Positions 9,663 to 20,229 of a DNA stretch of 64,000 nt are shown piece after piece (position 1 is the stretch's first letter; each line of letters starts with the position of its first letter). Position numbers and translations under genes: made by a program. The notes under the pieces are model-generated. The model was not told where the DNA came from. It made no database searches and saw only the letters and a program-made list of their open reading frames with translations. Source of the DNA: Snodgrassella alvi (GTDB lineage: Bacteria > Pseudomonadota > Gammaproteobacteria > Burkholderiales > Neisseriaceae); the NCBI RefSeq assembly GCF_002777825.1, contig NZ_MEIR01000082.1, forward strand, positions 62,001-126,000, in the 5' to 3' direction.

Positions 9663-10769
9663 CTAATTATTATAAATACTGTGACTATCGGTATCACTGA
9701 TAATACCACCACCCAGACAAATATCGCCAGCATACAGTACTGCAGACTGCCCGGGCGTCACTGCCCATTGCGGTTCATCAAACACCAGCTCGGCACAACC
9801 ATCATCCAGATAGCGCAAAGTAGCCTGTGCGTCTGGCATCCGGTAACGGGTTTTTACCCCATAACGGCCTTCAGCCGGCCGCTGTGGAGTAGTAAAACTC
9901 AAATCATGCATAATCAGGCTGTGACTGAATAACAATGGATGATCATGCCCCTGCACCACCACAAGCTCATTACGTGGCAGATTTTTACCGGCTACAAACC
10001 ACGGTTCGCCATCGCCACCGATGCCCAAACCTTTACGCTGTCCCAGCGTGTAATACATCAGGCCTTCATGTTCACCTACCACTTTACCTTCCGGTGTTAC
10101 CATTGCACCCGGATTGGTTGGTAGATAACGCTGCAAAAACTGTCTAAAAGGCCGCTCACCAATAAAGCAGATACCGGTACTGTCTTTTTTCTTTGCTGTC
10201 GGTAATTGTGCCTGTTCAGCCAGCAGACGTACCTGAGATTTTTCCAGTTCACCCAGCGGAAACAAAGCTCGTTGCAACTGATAGGGTTGTAGACGATACA
10301 GGAAATAGCTCTGGTCTTTATTCTGATCCAGCCCCTTGAGCAGATAATGCACGCCATCACGCACATCCTTGCGCGCATAATGTCCGGTAGCAATCAAATC
10401 TGCGCCACCGGCCAGTGCGTGTTCCAGAAAACACTTAAATTTAATTTCAGCATTGCATAGCACATCTGGATTGGGTGTGCGCCCGGCCTGATATTCCTGC
10501 AGGAAATACGCAAAAACATTGTCTTTGTACTGGCCGGCAAAATTGACAATATCAATATCCATACCAATCAAGTCGGCCACTGCTACCGCATCGAGTGAGT
10601 CTTGCTTGATTGAGCAATATTCGTCATCGTTATCGTCTTCCCAGTTTTGCATGAAAACACCGCGCACATCATAACCGCCCTGTCGGAGCAGCCAAGCAGT
10701 GACCGATGAATCCACACCACCGGACATACCAACAACAATACGTTGTGATAAATTTGCTTTTATATTCAT
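9663..10769 (-). CDS. mnmA: tRNA-specific 2-thiouridylase
   Basis: MnmA adds sulfur to U34 of tRNA-Lys, -Glu and -Gln using sulfur relayed from IscS/Tus. The PP-loop SGGVDSS is at residues 16-22. The catalytic cysteines lie in the [11 protein letters not shown] and [12 protein letters not shown] motifs. The [13 protein letters not shown] insertion and the [11 protein letters not shown] block are typical of MnmA and distinguish it from other ATP-pyrophosphatases. Length 368 is normal. The gene is read towards fadD and is followed by gltX further upstream on the same strand, but the long hairpin at 10949-11011 separates the two. Confidence 0.96.
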   Translation of the reverse strand: MNIKANLSQRIVVGMSGGVDSSVTAWLLRQGGYDVRGVFMQNWEDDNDDEYCSIKQDSLDAVAVADLIGMDIDIVNFAGQYKDNVFAYFLQEYQAGRTPNPDVLCNAEIKFKCFLEHALAGGADLIATGHYARKDVRDGVHYLLKGLDQNKDQSYFLYRLQPYQLQRALFPLGELEKSQVRLLAEQAQLPTAKKKDSTGICFIGERPFRQFLQRYLPTNPGAMVTPEGKVVGEHEGLMYYTLGQRKGLGIGGDGEPWFVAGKNLPRNELVVVQGHDHPLLFSHSLIMHDLSFTTPQRPAEGRYGVKTRYRMPDAQATLRYLDDGCAELVFDEPQWAVTPGQSAVLYAGDICLGGGIISDTDSHSIYNN

Positions 10770-10948
10770 TTACATTCATCCAAAACCGGCGCAGATTGTG
10801 CCACAGCCAGAGCTTAGCCACAACTTACCGGCATAATTAATCCTGTAGCAAACTAACTTTATGCCAGCATAAATACACAGTAGTCAGTAAAAAAACAGCA
10901 TTATTTAACATAAAAAAACATCTGGCAGAGCAGCAACAGAATAAATAA

Positions 10949-11011
10949 CACAGGCTGCCGGCACTGCATTATTTGCCCATGGACAAACAATCACAATACC
11001 GGCAGCCTGTG
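10949..11011. terminator. Long hairpin downstream of gltX
   Basis: A perfect 13-bp inverted repeat (CACAGGCTGCCGG and its complement) encloses a 37-nt loop that contains a second small palindrome centred on CCATGG. It begins 16 nt past the gltX stop. There is no strong U run, so it may be a weak terminator or an RNA-stabilising stem. Confidence 0.55.
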
Positions 11012-11027
11012 CAAATGCAAATCAGAT

Positions 11028-12416
11028 TCAATTCTGGCGCAGGCGGCGCAATACCTTTTCACGCCCCAACAACGCCAGCACCTGATCAATCGACGGAGTC
11101 TTACCTGTGCCACATACAGCCAGACGTAAAGGCATACCCAATTTACCCATTTTAATATTCTCTGCTTCACAGAATGGCGCAAACAGCGCATGAATACTTT
11201 CCGTATCCCACTGTGGTAGCTGTTCTAGCTCAGTAGCAAAGCGCTGCATGCGCGCCGGAGCATCTGCATCCCAGTGTTTGGCTACTTCTTTCTCACTCGG
11301 CGTGGCTTTCGCATAAAAATACCTGCATTCGTCAGCCAGCTGATTCAAATCCTGAGCGCGTTCCTTTACCAATGCCACTACATCAGCCAAAGCCGGCTGC
11401 TCGGTAACTTCGATGCCTAACTGTGCCAGACGTGGTTGTATCAGTTCAGCCAGACGAATATCATCACTGGCTTTAATATGCTGAGCATTTAGCCACAACA
11501 GTTTCTCATGGTCAAAACGGCTGGCTGAGGGGCTGACATCCTTTAAATCAAACCATTCAACAAATTGTGCCATCGTGAAGAATTCATCATCACCATGTCC
11601 CCAGCCCAGCCGAGCCAGATAATTCAGCAAGGCTTCCGGTAAAATACCTTGTTTATCATAATCAACCACACTCACTGCATCTCGGCGCTTGCTCATTTTC
11701 GCGCCTTTTTCATTCAGTATCATCGGTAAATGAGCATATTGCGGCAGTGTAGCGCCCATGGCACGCAGAATATTAATCTGTTTTGGGGTATTATTGACAT
11801 GATCATCACCACGGATTACCTGTGTGATACCCATATCATAATCATCTACTACGACACAGAAATTATAGGTAGGCGTACCATCAGCACGTGCAATAATTAG
11901 GTCATCCAAATCCTGATTGGCAATGGCAATATGCCCTTTAACCAAATCATTCCATGCCGTTTCGCCAGTCAGCGGCATCTTAAAACGCACCACCGGCTGC
12001 ACACCTTCAGGTACAGGCGGCAGGATTTTACCCTCATCCGGACGCCAGCGACGGTCGTACCAGAAGTGTTCACCGCGCGCTTCGGCTTCCTGCCGCATCG
12101 CTTCCAGTTCTTCACGGCTGGTATAGTCATAGTAGGCATGGCCGGATGCTAGCAATTCACGCAAAACTTCCGTATAGCGGTCAAAGCGTTGCGTCTGGTA
12201 AAACGGACCTTCATCGTAGTCCAGACCTACCCAGTGCATACCATCCAGAATAGCCTGCACCGATTCGGCCGTAGAGCGTTCCAGATCCGTGTCCTCAATC
12301 CGTAACACAAATTTACCCTGCTGTTTACGTGCAAACGCCCATGAAAACAAAGCTGTGCGCACACCGCCAATATGCAGAAAACCGGTAGGACTAGGAGCAA
12401 AACGAGTACGTATCAT
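11028..12416 (-). CDS. gltX: Glutamyl-tRNA synthetase
   Basis: Class I synthetase that charges tRNA-Glu. From the chosen start it reads MIRTRFAPSPTGFLHIGGVR, carrying the HIGH-type motif as HIGG, the usual GltX form. The KMSKR loop is KGAKMSKRRDAVS, and GDDHVNNTPKQINI precedes it. Length 462 is standard. An ATG three codons further upstream (12425) is also in frame and the Shine-Dalgarno signal does not decide between them; the family N-terminus favours 12416. Transcribed divergently from the asparaginase gene. Confidence 0.95.
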   Translation of the reverse strand: MIRTRFAPSPTGFLHIGGVRTALFSWAFARKQQGKFVLRIEDTDLERSTAESVQAILDGMHWVGLDYDEGPFYQTQRFDRYTEVLRELLASGHAYYDYTSREELEAMRQEAEARGEHFWYDRRWRPDEGKILPPVPEGVQPVVRFKMPLTGETAWNDLVKGHIAIANQDLDDLIIARADGTPTYNFCVVVDDYDMGITQVIRGDDHVNNTPKQINILRAMGATLPQYAHLPMILNEKGAKMSKRRDAVSVVDYDKQGILPEALLNYLARLGWGHGDDEFFTMAQFVEWFDLKDVSPSASRFDHEKLLWLNAQHIKASDDIRLAELIQPRLAQLGIEVTEQPALADVVALVKERAQDLNQLADECRYFYAKATPSEKEVAKHWDADAPARMQRFATELEQLPQWDTESIHALFAPFCEAENIKMGKLGMPLRLAVCGTGKTPSIDQVLALLGREKVLRRLRQN

Positions 12417-12532
12417 GATTACCATTCAGACACAGAAAAACCGCTATTGTACGCGCAAGCAGCGCTAAACAAAACCCATCCATGCTATGCTTGCATCTGA
12501 TACTTTTATTGTCTGAGAGGCGGTATACGCAT

Positions 12533-13534
12533 ATGACAACCAAGAAACATGTCGCTGTTTACTACACCGGTGGTACCATAGGTATGCAGCAAACCCCTGC
12601 CGGACTGGCACCCGCAGCCAGCCTCGCCAATCTGGCCGCGCCCGTCTTTCAGGAATACAGCCATCAACTTCAGTGTGACTGGTTCATCAGCGAGCCATTA
12701 ATCGACTCTTCAGCCATTACCCTGAGCAACTGGCAAACATGGCTTAACTGGATAGATAGTAAGGCCGCAGATTATGATGGACTGCTTATCCTGCATGGCA
12801 CCGATACCATGGCTTACAGTGCCAATATCATTGCACTGGCACGGCCACAACCTGGTATTCCCGTCATCCTTACCGGTGCCATGTTGCCACTGGCTGCGGT
12901 TAATAGTGATGCGCCACTGAATCTGCGCACAGCGCTGGCTGCTTTCAGCCTGTCTGGGTTTACCCAGACAGCGATAGCTTTCAACGGCCAGCTCTGGCCA
13001 GCCATTGGCAGCAGCAAAATCAGTACGGAGCAGGCAGACGCATTTGCCAACCCGCAATTTGGCACACTGGCACAATGGTCGGTGACAGACGGCTGGTTTA
13101 ACACCAGTCTGCCTGTCAGTATACCCACTGCTGCACCAATGTGCCATAACATCAACCCGTCTGCCAGAATTCACTGCTTTACTCTTACTCCGGGCGCCAA
13201 TTTAGACATGATTACCGCCAGCCTGACTCACAACCCGCCCGAAGGTGTGGTATTGCAAAGCTATGGCAATGGTAATACGCCAGCTGATGCCAGTTTTCTG
13301 GCTGCAATCAGACAAATCGGCCAGCAATCCATACCTGTTCTGAATATTAGTCAGGTTTTACAGGGTTGTGCCTCCGCGGCTTATGCGCAAGGGCATGAGC
13401 TGCGCGCAGCTGGTGTGATTAATGGTGGGAAATGCAATCTGGAAACTGCACTGGCAATCCTGACTTTAGCCGCCAGCAATCATTGGCAAAAAGAACAAAT
13501 TGAAAATTTACTGCATCAACAGCAGTTAGTCTAA
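12533..13534 (+). CDS. Type I L-asparaginase
   Basis: Hydrolyses asparagine to aspartate and ammonia. The two threonine motifs of the amidohydrolase pair are visible: YYTGGTIG at residues 10-17 and LILHGTDTMAYSA starting at residue 85. ILTGAMLPL and SDAPLNLRTAL follow. There is no signal peptide from this start, so it is cytoplasmic, like AnsA. The ORF could start 17 codons upstream (12482), but family homology begins at MTTKKHVAVYYTGG and GAGAGG lies 12 nt before that ATG. The 333-residue length fits. Ammonia from asparagine would add to the nitrogen-scavenging theme of the neighbouring gab and arc genes. Confidence 0.88.
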   Translation: MTTKKHVAVYYTGGTIGMQQTPAGLAPAASLANLAAPVFQEYSHQLQCDWFISEPLIDSSAITLSNWQTWLNWIDSKAADYDGLLILHGTDTMAYSANIIALARPQPGIPVILTGAMLPLAAVNSDAPLNLRTALAAFSLSGFTQTAIAFNGQLWPAIGSSKISTEQADAFANPQFGTLAQWSVTDGWFNTSLPVSIPTAAPMCHNINPSARIHCFTLTPGANLDMITASLTHNPPEGVVLQSYGNGNTPADASFLAAIRQIGQQSIPVLNISQVLQGCASAAYAQGHELRAAGVINGGKCNLETALAILTLAASNHWQKEQIENLLHQQQLV

Positions 13535-14008
13535 ACCTCTGTGTCAGCACAAGATTATTCGGTTAATTTAAAACCGTTTAATCTTGTACTTTTAACCATT
13601 AATCCAGTTTAATAATTATCTTTTCATTATGAATAGCATATCAAGCATATTTAAAGGATTTTCTGAACAAACATATTATTATTTAAGAGCGTATAAACGT
13701 ATATCAGTTATATAAACATATCTGCTCTTGCAAAATAAAATACCAGCCATGCATGATTGATACAGTGCATAGCAACCAGCTCCTATTATCTCCAGCCATC
13801 AATTGCTTATACTACTATTCAGATACTAACTACCAATACATGCGTATCAGATAAATAATAATTTAAAATCAGCTATCCGATTAATTAACAGATTAACAAT
13901 AATTTATACTATCATACTGTCTGCAACAGCCCGTTCAGGTAGAATTTTAGACATCCATCAGCATGAGATGTGATATAACTCTTTCTTTTCAGAATAGAAA
14001 AGTTAAAC
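13535..14008. other. AT-rich intergenic region, 474 bp
   Basis: No supported gene on either strand. It presumably contains the promoter of the downstream exporter gene. I see no convincing long palindrome or terminator. Confidence 0.4.
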
Positions 14009-15208
14009 GTGGAAGAAAATATTGCTATAAAACAAAAGACTTATATTATTCTGGGTTCTTTTCTGGTAGCTGCATTTATTATTGGTATTGCTGGTGCCCT
14101 ACAGGCGCCTACTCTCAGCCGATACTTAGCTGAAGATGTTAAAGTAAATCCGTATCAAGTAGGATTGTTTTATTCAATAAATGCTATCGCCGGAATAGTA
14201 GTGAGCTTTCTACTGGCACAGTACTCGGATAATAAAGGCATCCGGCGCAATATCATTTTATTTTGCTGCCTGATGGGTATCGGTAACTGCATCACATTTG
14301 CCTTCTCTCGCCAGTACCTGATACTGGTCACGGTTGGTATCTTTTTTTCTGCACTTACTTCGGCAGCTATGCCGCAGATTTTCGCCTCTGCACGTGAATA
14401 TACCGACCAGACTGGCCGCAATGTTGTAGTATTCAATGGCATTTTACGGGCACAATTATCACTGGCCTGGGTAATCGGGCCGCCTTTATCATTCTTGTTG
14501 GCGGTAAATTACGGCTTTACCATCATGTACCTGAGCGCCGCAGCCATGTTCTTTGTGGCCTTGCTGATTGTTTTTCTGTTTTTTCCAGCCATTAGACGTC
14601 CTACACCTGTTAATAAGCAGCAGGAGCAGAAGGAAAAGATTTTCAGTAATCACAATGTTATCTTGCTGTTTATCGCCTCAATCAGCATGGGCACAGCTAA
14701 TATGATGTATCTGATTGACATGCCTTTGTATATCGACAAGATACTGCCCGGTTCACCCTCCCTGCCCGGCCATTTAATGGGTATTGCCGCAGCGATTGAA
14801 ATTCCGGCTATGCTGGTGGCCAGTATGCTAGTACCGCGTTTTGGCAACAAGAATCTGATTTGCTTTGCTGTTATTTGCGGCATCATATTTTATATTGGTA
14901 TGCTGTTTACCCAGAATGAACGAATGCTGATTGCCCTGCAATTGTTCAATGGTCTTTTTATCGGTATCGTAGCCAGTATCGGCTTGATTTATTTTCAGGA
15001 TTTGCTACCCGGGCGCACCGGTATTGCATCTACATTGTTTAATAACTGTGTATCTTGCAGCATTATTCTCGCTGGCATGCTACAAGGAGTAATTTCTGCC
15101 AATTTAGGCCATCATGTGGTTTATGAAATTGCGCTGGTGATGGTATCTGTATCCTTTGTGTTCTGTCTGCTTATCGGCAAGCCAGCCCGTATTAAGGTAA
15201 ATACCTGA
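14009..15208 (+). CDS. Sugar efflux transporter, Set family (MFS)
   Basis: A 399-residue major facilitator with about twelve hydrophobic segments. It shares long recognisable stretches with E. coli SetA/SetB: GIAGALQAPTLSRYL near residue 24, QVGLFYSINAIAGI, FCCLMGIGN, LSLAWVIGPPLSFLLAVNYG near 150, and LFIGIVASIGLIYFQDLLPG near 315. Set proteins export sugars or sugar analogues across the inner membrane. The start is GTG, 27 nt inside a purine-poor leader with no strong Shine-Dalgarno site. The physiological substrate is not known. It stands alone, with hairpin 15276-15302 downstream. Confidence 0.85.
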   Translation: MEENIAIKQKTYIILGSFLVAAFIIGIAGALQAPTLSRYLAEDVKVNPYQVGLFYSINAIAGIVVSFLLAQYSDNKGIRRNIILFCCLMGIGNCITFAFSRQYLILVTVGIFFSALTSAAMPQIFASAREYTDQTGRNVVVFNGILRAQLSLAWVIGPPLSFLLAVNYGFTIMYLSAAAMFFVALLIVFLFFPAIRRPTPVNKQQEQKEKIFSNHNVILLFIASISMGTANMMYLIDMPLYIDKILPGSPSLPGHLMGIAAAIEIPAMLVASMLVPRFGNKNLICFAVICGIIFYIGMLFTQNERMLIALQLFNGLFIGIVASIGLIYFQDLLPGRTGIASTLFNNCVSCSIILAGMLQGVISANLGHHVVYEIALVMVSVSFVFCLLIGKPARIKVNT

Positions 15209-15699
15209 ACAGCTTTAAAAAATACTGCACTCATCTGCCATTTGAGCATAAAAACATGTTGATTTGGGATATTTTCAGGCTAAACCAGAATGGTTTAGCC
15301 TGTCTACTAACATGGCTAACTGCCTTGATACAATCAAACCGGTACAAGCGTGAAGATTTAAAAAATCACTAAATTAACTTGTCGTCACAAGAATATATGC
15401 ATAAATTATGCAATCAAATTAATTATTAATGGTTATTATTAATATAATTTGCCAATACATACAGCATTAAAACCATTTAATTCCATTAATATGACATTTT
15501 TGCTTATAATCCATGCGAACGAAGTATCTGGCTGGATTGACAGTATAAATTTAATCCCGTAACTTGCTGAAATGATGTAATCACCCCCTCTTGACTGAAT
15601 GATTTCAGCCAGTTAATTATATTGTTACAACGCCCATCATACCGATGATATGCGTGATATACCTGCTTAGGCCGATCTACATTTTTCTGGAGAAAATTT
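15209..15699. other. Intergenic region upstream of gabT, 491 bp
   Basis: Contains the hairpin listed at 15276-15302 and then about 400 nt of AT-rich leader before gabT. No ORF is supported. The long leader suggests regulatory input for the gab genes, but I cannot identify a defined operator. Confidence 0.45.
15276..15302 (+). terminator. Perfect hairpin downstream of the Set exporter gene
   Basis: Twelve-bp perfect stem (CAGGCTAAACCA with its complement) and a GAA loop, 68 nt past the stop codon. It lacks a good U tract, so its terminator role is probable only. Confidence 0.55.
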
Positions 15700-16974
15700 A
15701 TGAATCAAACAGGCAACATCCGCCAACGTCAACTGGCTGCTGCGCCGCGTGGTGTCGGCTTTATGTGTGATTTTTACATTGATCATGCCAAGAATGCCGA
15801 GTTCTGGACACCTGAAGGCAAGCGTTATATTGACTTTGCCGGCGGTATTGGCGTTCTGAATACCGGCCACCTGCATCCGAAAGTACAACAGGCAGTATCT
15901 ACCCAATTGCAGAAATTTTCGCATACCTGCTTTAATACCGTGCCGTATGAGCTGTATGCCAAAGTAGCAGAAAAAATCAATGCCCGCGCACCCATTGCCG
16001 GTGATAAACGTACCATGTTTGTGACCTCTGGAGCTGAAGCAGTTGAAAATGCCATCAAGATTGCACGCGCCTATACCAAAAGACGTGGCGTAATTGCATT
16101 TAATGGTGCTTTTCACGGGCGAACCAATCTGACTATGGCCTTAACGGGCAAGATTGCCCCCTATAAAGTCGATTTCGGGCCATTTCCGGCCGACATCGTG
16201 CATGCCCCCTATCCCAATGCCCTGCATGGCGTTAGTGTAGAAGATGCGCTACATGGTCTGCACAATATCTTTAAATGCCATCTGGCTGCCAGTGATGTTG
16301 CTGCAATCATTATCGAAGTGGTACAGGGTGAAGGCGGCTTTAATGTCACACCAAACGAATTTCTGCGCGCCTTGCGCCAGCTAGCCGATGAACACGGAAT
16401 CGTACTGATTTTTGATGAAATCCAATCAGGCTTTGCCCGTAGCGGCAAACTATTTGCTACCGAGTTGACTGGTGTACAGCCGGATTTGATGACCATTGCC
16501 AAATCTCTGGCCGGAGGTTTCCCGCTGTCTGGAGTAGTGGGCAAGGAAGCCATCATGAACGCTCCTGTTGTTGGTGGTCTAGGTGGCACTTATGCCGGCA
16601 GCCCGCTGGGGCTGGCTGCGGCCGATGCCGTTATCGACGTTATTGAAGAAGAACAACTGTGTGAACGCGCCAATATTCTGGGTAACCGGCTGAAAGAACG
16701 CTTCAACGGCCTGAAACAAACTATTCCAGCAATTGCTGAAGTACGCGGCCCCGGTTCAATGGTTGCCATTGAATTAGTCAAACCCGGCAGCACCGAACCA
16801 GATGCCGAGATGACTAAAAAAGTACAACAGCTAGCACTGGAAAACGGCTTGATGATTCTGACATGCGGCCAGTACTATAACGTGATTCGCTGCCTGTATC
16901 CGCTAACTATCGAAGACAACGTGTTTGACGAAGCACTGGATATACTTGAAGCAGCCCTGCGTCAGGCTCAATAA
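15700..16974 (+). CDS. gabT: 4-aminobutyrate aminotransferase
   Basis: PLP enzyme that moves the amino group of GABA to 2-oxoglutarate, giving succinic semialdehyde and glutamate. The Schiff-base lysine is Lys268 in TIAKSLAGGFPLSG, the same number as in E. coli GabT. IIEVVQGEGGFNVTP and LIFDEIQSGFARSGKLFA are the cofactor-binding blocks. Length 424 is normal, and GGAG precedes the ATG. gabD follows after a hairpin terminator, and gabP after that, giving a complete import-to-succinate route for GABA. Confidence 0.94.
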   Translation: MNQTGNIRQRQLAAAPRGVGFMCDFYIDHAKNAEFWTPEGKRYIDFAGGIGVLNTGHLHPKVQQAVSTQLQKFSHTCFNTVPYELYAKVAEKINARAPIAGDKRTMFVTSGAEAVENAIKIARAYTKRRGVIAFNGAFHGRTNLTMALTGKIAPYKVDFGPFPADIVHAPYPNALHGVSVEDALHGLHNIFKCHLAASDVAAIIIEVVQGEGGFNVTPNEFLRALRQLADEHGIVLIFDEIQSGFARSGKLFATELTGVQPDLMTIAKSLAGGFPLSGVVGKEAIMNAPVVGGLGGTYAGSPLGLAAADAVIDVIEEEQLCERANILGNRLKERFNGLKQTIPAIAEVRGPGSMVAIELVKPGSTEPDAEMTKKVQQLALENGLMILTCGQYYNVIRCLYPLTIEDNVFDEALDILEAALRQAQ

Positions 16975-16988
16975 TATCCGGTATCTTG

Positions 16989-17038
16989 AGGCTGCCAGTA
17001 CAGACTGGTTTACTGGCAGCCTGTTGTGTGTGTTTTTT
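16989..17038 (+). terminator. Rho-independent terminator between gabT and gabD
   Basis: Perfect 12-bp stem (AGGCTGCCAGTA and its complement), 10-nt loop, then a GT-rich stretch ending in six T. It separates gabT from gabD, implying partial termination or a separate gabD promoter. Confidence 0.8.
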
Positions 17039-17058
17039 AGTTATTTTGGGAAAAACCT

Positions 17059-18516
17059 ATGCAATTGCATGATTCTGCACTATTAAAAACCCAATGCTAT
17101 ATAAATGGTCAATGGGTAAACGCCGACAACGGCGCAGTAATTTCAGTGACTAATCCGGCGAGCGGAGACAATCTGGCCGATGTACCCCGAATGGGTGCAG
17201 CAGAAGCAGAACGTGCCGTAGCCGCAGCTCATGCAGCTCTGAAACCATGGCAGGCCAAATCAGCCAAAGAACGCAGTAATCTGCTGCGCCGCTGGTTTGA
17301 ACTGATGATGCAACATCAGGAAGACCTGGGCATAATACTGACTTCAGAACAGGGCAAGCCGCTAGCTGAGGCCAAAGGCGAAATTGCTTATGGCGCTTCC
17401 TATCTGGAATGGTATGCAGAAGAAGCCAAACGCATTTATGGCGATACTATTCCTGCTCCGGCAAACGACAAGCGGATTATGGTGCTCAAACAGCCAATTG
17501 GCGTATGCGCAGCGATTACCCCGTGGAACTTCCCCAATGCAATGATTACGCGCAAGATTGCACCAGCTCTGGCGGCTGGCTGTACTTTTGTTATTCGTCC
17601 TGCTTCACAAACTCCCCTATCAGCACTGGCCATCGCAGAGCTGGCACAGCGCGCTGGTATTCCAGCCGGCGTAGTGAATGTGATTACCGGCAGCTCAAGT
17701 GAAATCGGCAAGGTATTAACCGAAGACGACCGAGTTAAAAAATTCAGTTTCACCGGTTCCACCGAAGTAGGCCGCAAACTGATTGCCCAGTGTGCCAGCA
17801 CCGTAAAAAAAGTTTCTATGGAACTCGGTGGTAACGCACCTTTTATTGTCTTTAACGATGCTGATATTGATGCTGCCGTTGAAGGGGCAATGATTTCCAA
17901 ATTCCGCAATGCTGGCCAAACCTGTGTCTGTGCCAACCGTTTATACGTACAAAGTGCAGTATATGACCAGTTTGTCACCAAACTGGCACAAGCCATTGCC
18001 AAACTAAAAGTCGGCAATGGCTTGGAACAAGGTGTGACCGTTGGCCCCCTGATTGACGCCAGTGCAATCAGCAAGGTTAAGGAGCATATTGCTGATGCCA
18101 TCGGCAAAGGAGCAGAAATCGTTACCGGCGGGACAGCAGACCATCACGGTGAGCTGTTCTTTCAGCCTACCCTGCTGAAAAATGTCACGCAGCAGATGAA
18201 AGTCGCCCGAGAAGAAACTTTCGGCCCGCTGGCACCAGTATTCCGCTTTGAAACCGAAGAAGAAGTGGTTAACTGGGCTAATGATACTGAATTTGGACTG
18301 GCCAGTTATTTCTATAGCCGTGACATCGGCCGGATTGTGCGTGTCAGCGAAAATCTGGATTATGGTATGGTGGCCATCAATACCGGCCTGCTTTCGAATG
18401 AAGCAGCCCCATTTGGCGGCGTTAAACAGTCTGGCCTTGGACGCGAAGGTTCCAAATACGGCATTGAAGACTACCTTGAAATCAAATACGTACTTCTGGC
18501 CGGTATAGACCAGTAA
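17059..18516 (+). CDS. gabD: Succinate-semialdehyde dehydrogenase (NADP+)
   Basis: Oxidises succinic semialdehyde to succinate, feeding GABA carbon into the TCA cycle. An aldehyde dehydrogenase fold of 485 residues; the general base Glu255 is in MELGGNAPF and the catalytic Cys289 in NAGQTCVCANR. TPWNFPNAMITRKIAPALAA and GSTEVGRKL are the NADP-binding segments. Length and numbering match GabD (E. coli 482, Cys288). It lies between gabT and gabP. Confidence 0.94.
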   Translation: MQLHDSALLKTQCYINGQWVNADNGAVISVTNPASGDNLADVPRMGAAEAERAVAAAHAALKPWQAKSAKERSNLLRRWFELMMQHQEDLGIILTSEQGKPLAEAKGEIAYGASYLEWYAEEAKRIYGDTIPAPANDKRIMVLKQPIGVCAAITPWNFPNAMITRKIAPALAAGCTFVIRPASQTPLSALAIAELAQRAGIPAGVVNVITGSSSEIGKVLTEDDRVKKFSFTGSTEVGRKLIAQCASTVKKVSMELGGNAPFIVFNDADIDAAVEGAMISKFRNAGQTCVCANRLYVQSAVYDQFVTKLAQAIAKLKVGNGLEQGVTVGPLIDASAISKVKEHIADAIGKGAEIVTGGTADHHGELFFQPTLLKNVTQQMKVAREETFGPLAPVFRFETEEEVVNWANDTEFGLASYFYSRDIGRIVRVSENLDYGMVAINTGLLSNEAAPFGGVKQSGLGREGSKYGIEDYLEIKYVLLAGIDQ

Positions 18517-18681
18517 TTTCTGAATCTAAGGCGGCATCAACACACGATGCTGCCACTTTCTTTTCTGCAAGAGTAAACCAACCCTGAATGCTTTACATAA
18601 ATCAGGAGAGCCCGTGGCCGACTGTAATCTGCGCATTCCAGCTTACCAGTCTGGCATTCACCACCACTTAGGAGGAACACG

Positions 18682-20067
18682 TTGAGCACATCATCCGCAC
18701 TCAAAAACGGACTTAAAACACGCCATTTAGCCATGATATCTATTGCTGGCGTCATTGGTGGTGCATTATTTATCGGTTCCGGACCAGTAATCTACCATGC
18801 CGGACCAGCCGCTATTCTTGCCTACGGCGCCGGCGGCATACTGGTTATGCTGATTATGCGCATGCTTGGCGAAATGGCTGTTGCCCATCCAGATAGTGGT
18901 TCTTTCTCTACCTATGCCGATATTGCTATCGGCCGCTGGGCCGGTTTCAGCATCGGCTGGTTATACTGGTATTTCTGGGCACTGCTCATGGGCTGGGAAG
19001 CGTATGTAGCCGGTAAAATTCTTAATAACTGGTTCCCAATAATACCCATCTGGGGCTATATGCTGGCAGTAACAATAGCCTTAGCCATCATCAACCTGAT
19101 GGATGTCAAAAATTACGGTGAATTTGAATTCTGGTTTGCCCTAATTAAAGTGATAGCCATCGTCTTGTTTCTGATTGTGGGCAGTCTGGCCATTATGCAT
19201 TTATGGCCTTGGGGACAGGAAGATGCCAAAGGCTGGTCACATTTAAGCAATCAGGGCTTTATGCCCAACGGTGTATCCTCAGTTGTCACCGCCTTACTGG
19301 GAGTAATGTTTGCCTATATTGGTGCGGAAATCGTTACCGTTGCCGCAGCAGAGTCCAGCCATCCGGCAACAGAAATCCGCAAAGCCACCAAATCCATAGT
19401 CTGGCGCATTATCCTGTTTTATGTCGGTTCGATTTTCATCACCGTATGCCTGATTCCCTACAATGACCCACACCTGAACGAGCCCACATGGGGTACATAC
19501 AGCGTAGTATTAACCTCTTTAGGTATTCCGCAGGCACGCCATATCGTCAATTTTGTCGTACTCACCTCCGTATTGAGCTGCTTTAATTCAGCACTGTATA
19601 CCTGCTCGCGCATGTTGTACTCACTGGCCAAGCGTGGCGACGCACACCGGATAATGGCCTATACCGCGAAAAACGGCAGTCCGCAAATTGGCGTACTCAT
19701 TTCCTGTATCTTTACCCTGTTCGCCGTATACCTGACTGCCAGTGCCAGAATGAACGTTTATGATTTACTGATGACCGCCACCGGCACCATTGCCCTATAC
19801 GTCTATCTGGCCATCAGCTTTTCACAATTATTTTTGCGCAAAAAACTGGAAAAACAAAGGCAGACACTGACATACAAAATGTGGTGCTTTCCTTGGCTAA
19901 CCTACGTTGTTATCGGGCTGATTATCGCCTCCATCATCACCATGATTATTGAGGGAACCTATAAACATGAAGTGATTTACACCAGCATACTCGCAGCCAT
20001 CATTCTGGTTATGGGCATACTGGCACAGGCATGCAAATTGGGCAGCAACATAACTAAAGCAGAATAA
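18682..20067 (+). CDS. gabP: GABA permease, amino acid transporter (APC family)
   Basis: A 461-residue APC-superfamily permease with about twelve membrane segments. The N-terminus reads LKTRHLAMISIAGVIGGALF, and ARMLGEMAVAHPDSGSFS-type sequence with SFSTYADIAIGRWAGFSIGW marks the amino acid transporter (AAT) group. Its place right after gabT and gabD makes GABA the likely substrate. The start codon is TTG at 18682: GGAGG lies 6 nt upstream and no in-frame ATG is close by. Substrate assignment rests on context plus family resemblance. Confidence 0.82.
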   Translation: MSTSSALKNGLKTRHLAMISIAGVIGGALFIGSGPVIYHAGPAAILAYGAGGILVMLIMRMLGEMAVAHPDSGSFSTYADIAIGRWAGFSIGWLYWYFWALLMGWEAYVAGKILNNWFPIIPIWGYMLAVTIALAIINLMDVKNYGEFEFWFALIKVIAIVLFLIVGSLAIMHLWPWGQEDAKGWSHLSNQGFMPNGVSSVVTALLGVMFAYIGAEIVTVAAAESSHPATEIRKATKSIVWRIILFYVGSIFITVCLIPYNDPHLNEPTWGTYSVVLTSLGIPQARHIVNFVVLTSVLSCFNSALYTCSRMLYSLAKRGDAHRIMAYTAKNGSPQIGVLISCIFTLFAVYLTASARMNVYDLLMTATGTIALYVYLAISFSQLFLRKKLEKQRQTLTYKMWCFPWLTYVVIGLIIASIITMIIEGTYKHEVIYTSILAAIILVMGILAQACKLGSNITKAE

Positions 20068-20229
20068 AACTGGCAACCACTATCCACCACACTGAGGTTA
20101 TCATTTTATATCAATATATTCACAAAGTTAGTTTAAGGTAAAATTTTGGATAAATTAATTTAAAATTTATTCGCCATGTCAAGCAACTATTCTGTACACT
20201 ATTCATTTTTCAAACTCAACCTGCGCAAA

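Noticed and set aside
17436-18107. 223-codon minus-strand frame inside gabD
   Set aside because: Antisense shadow of a strongly supported gene.
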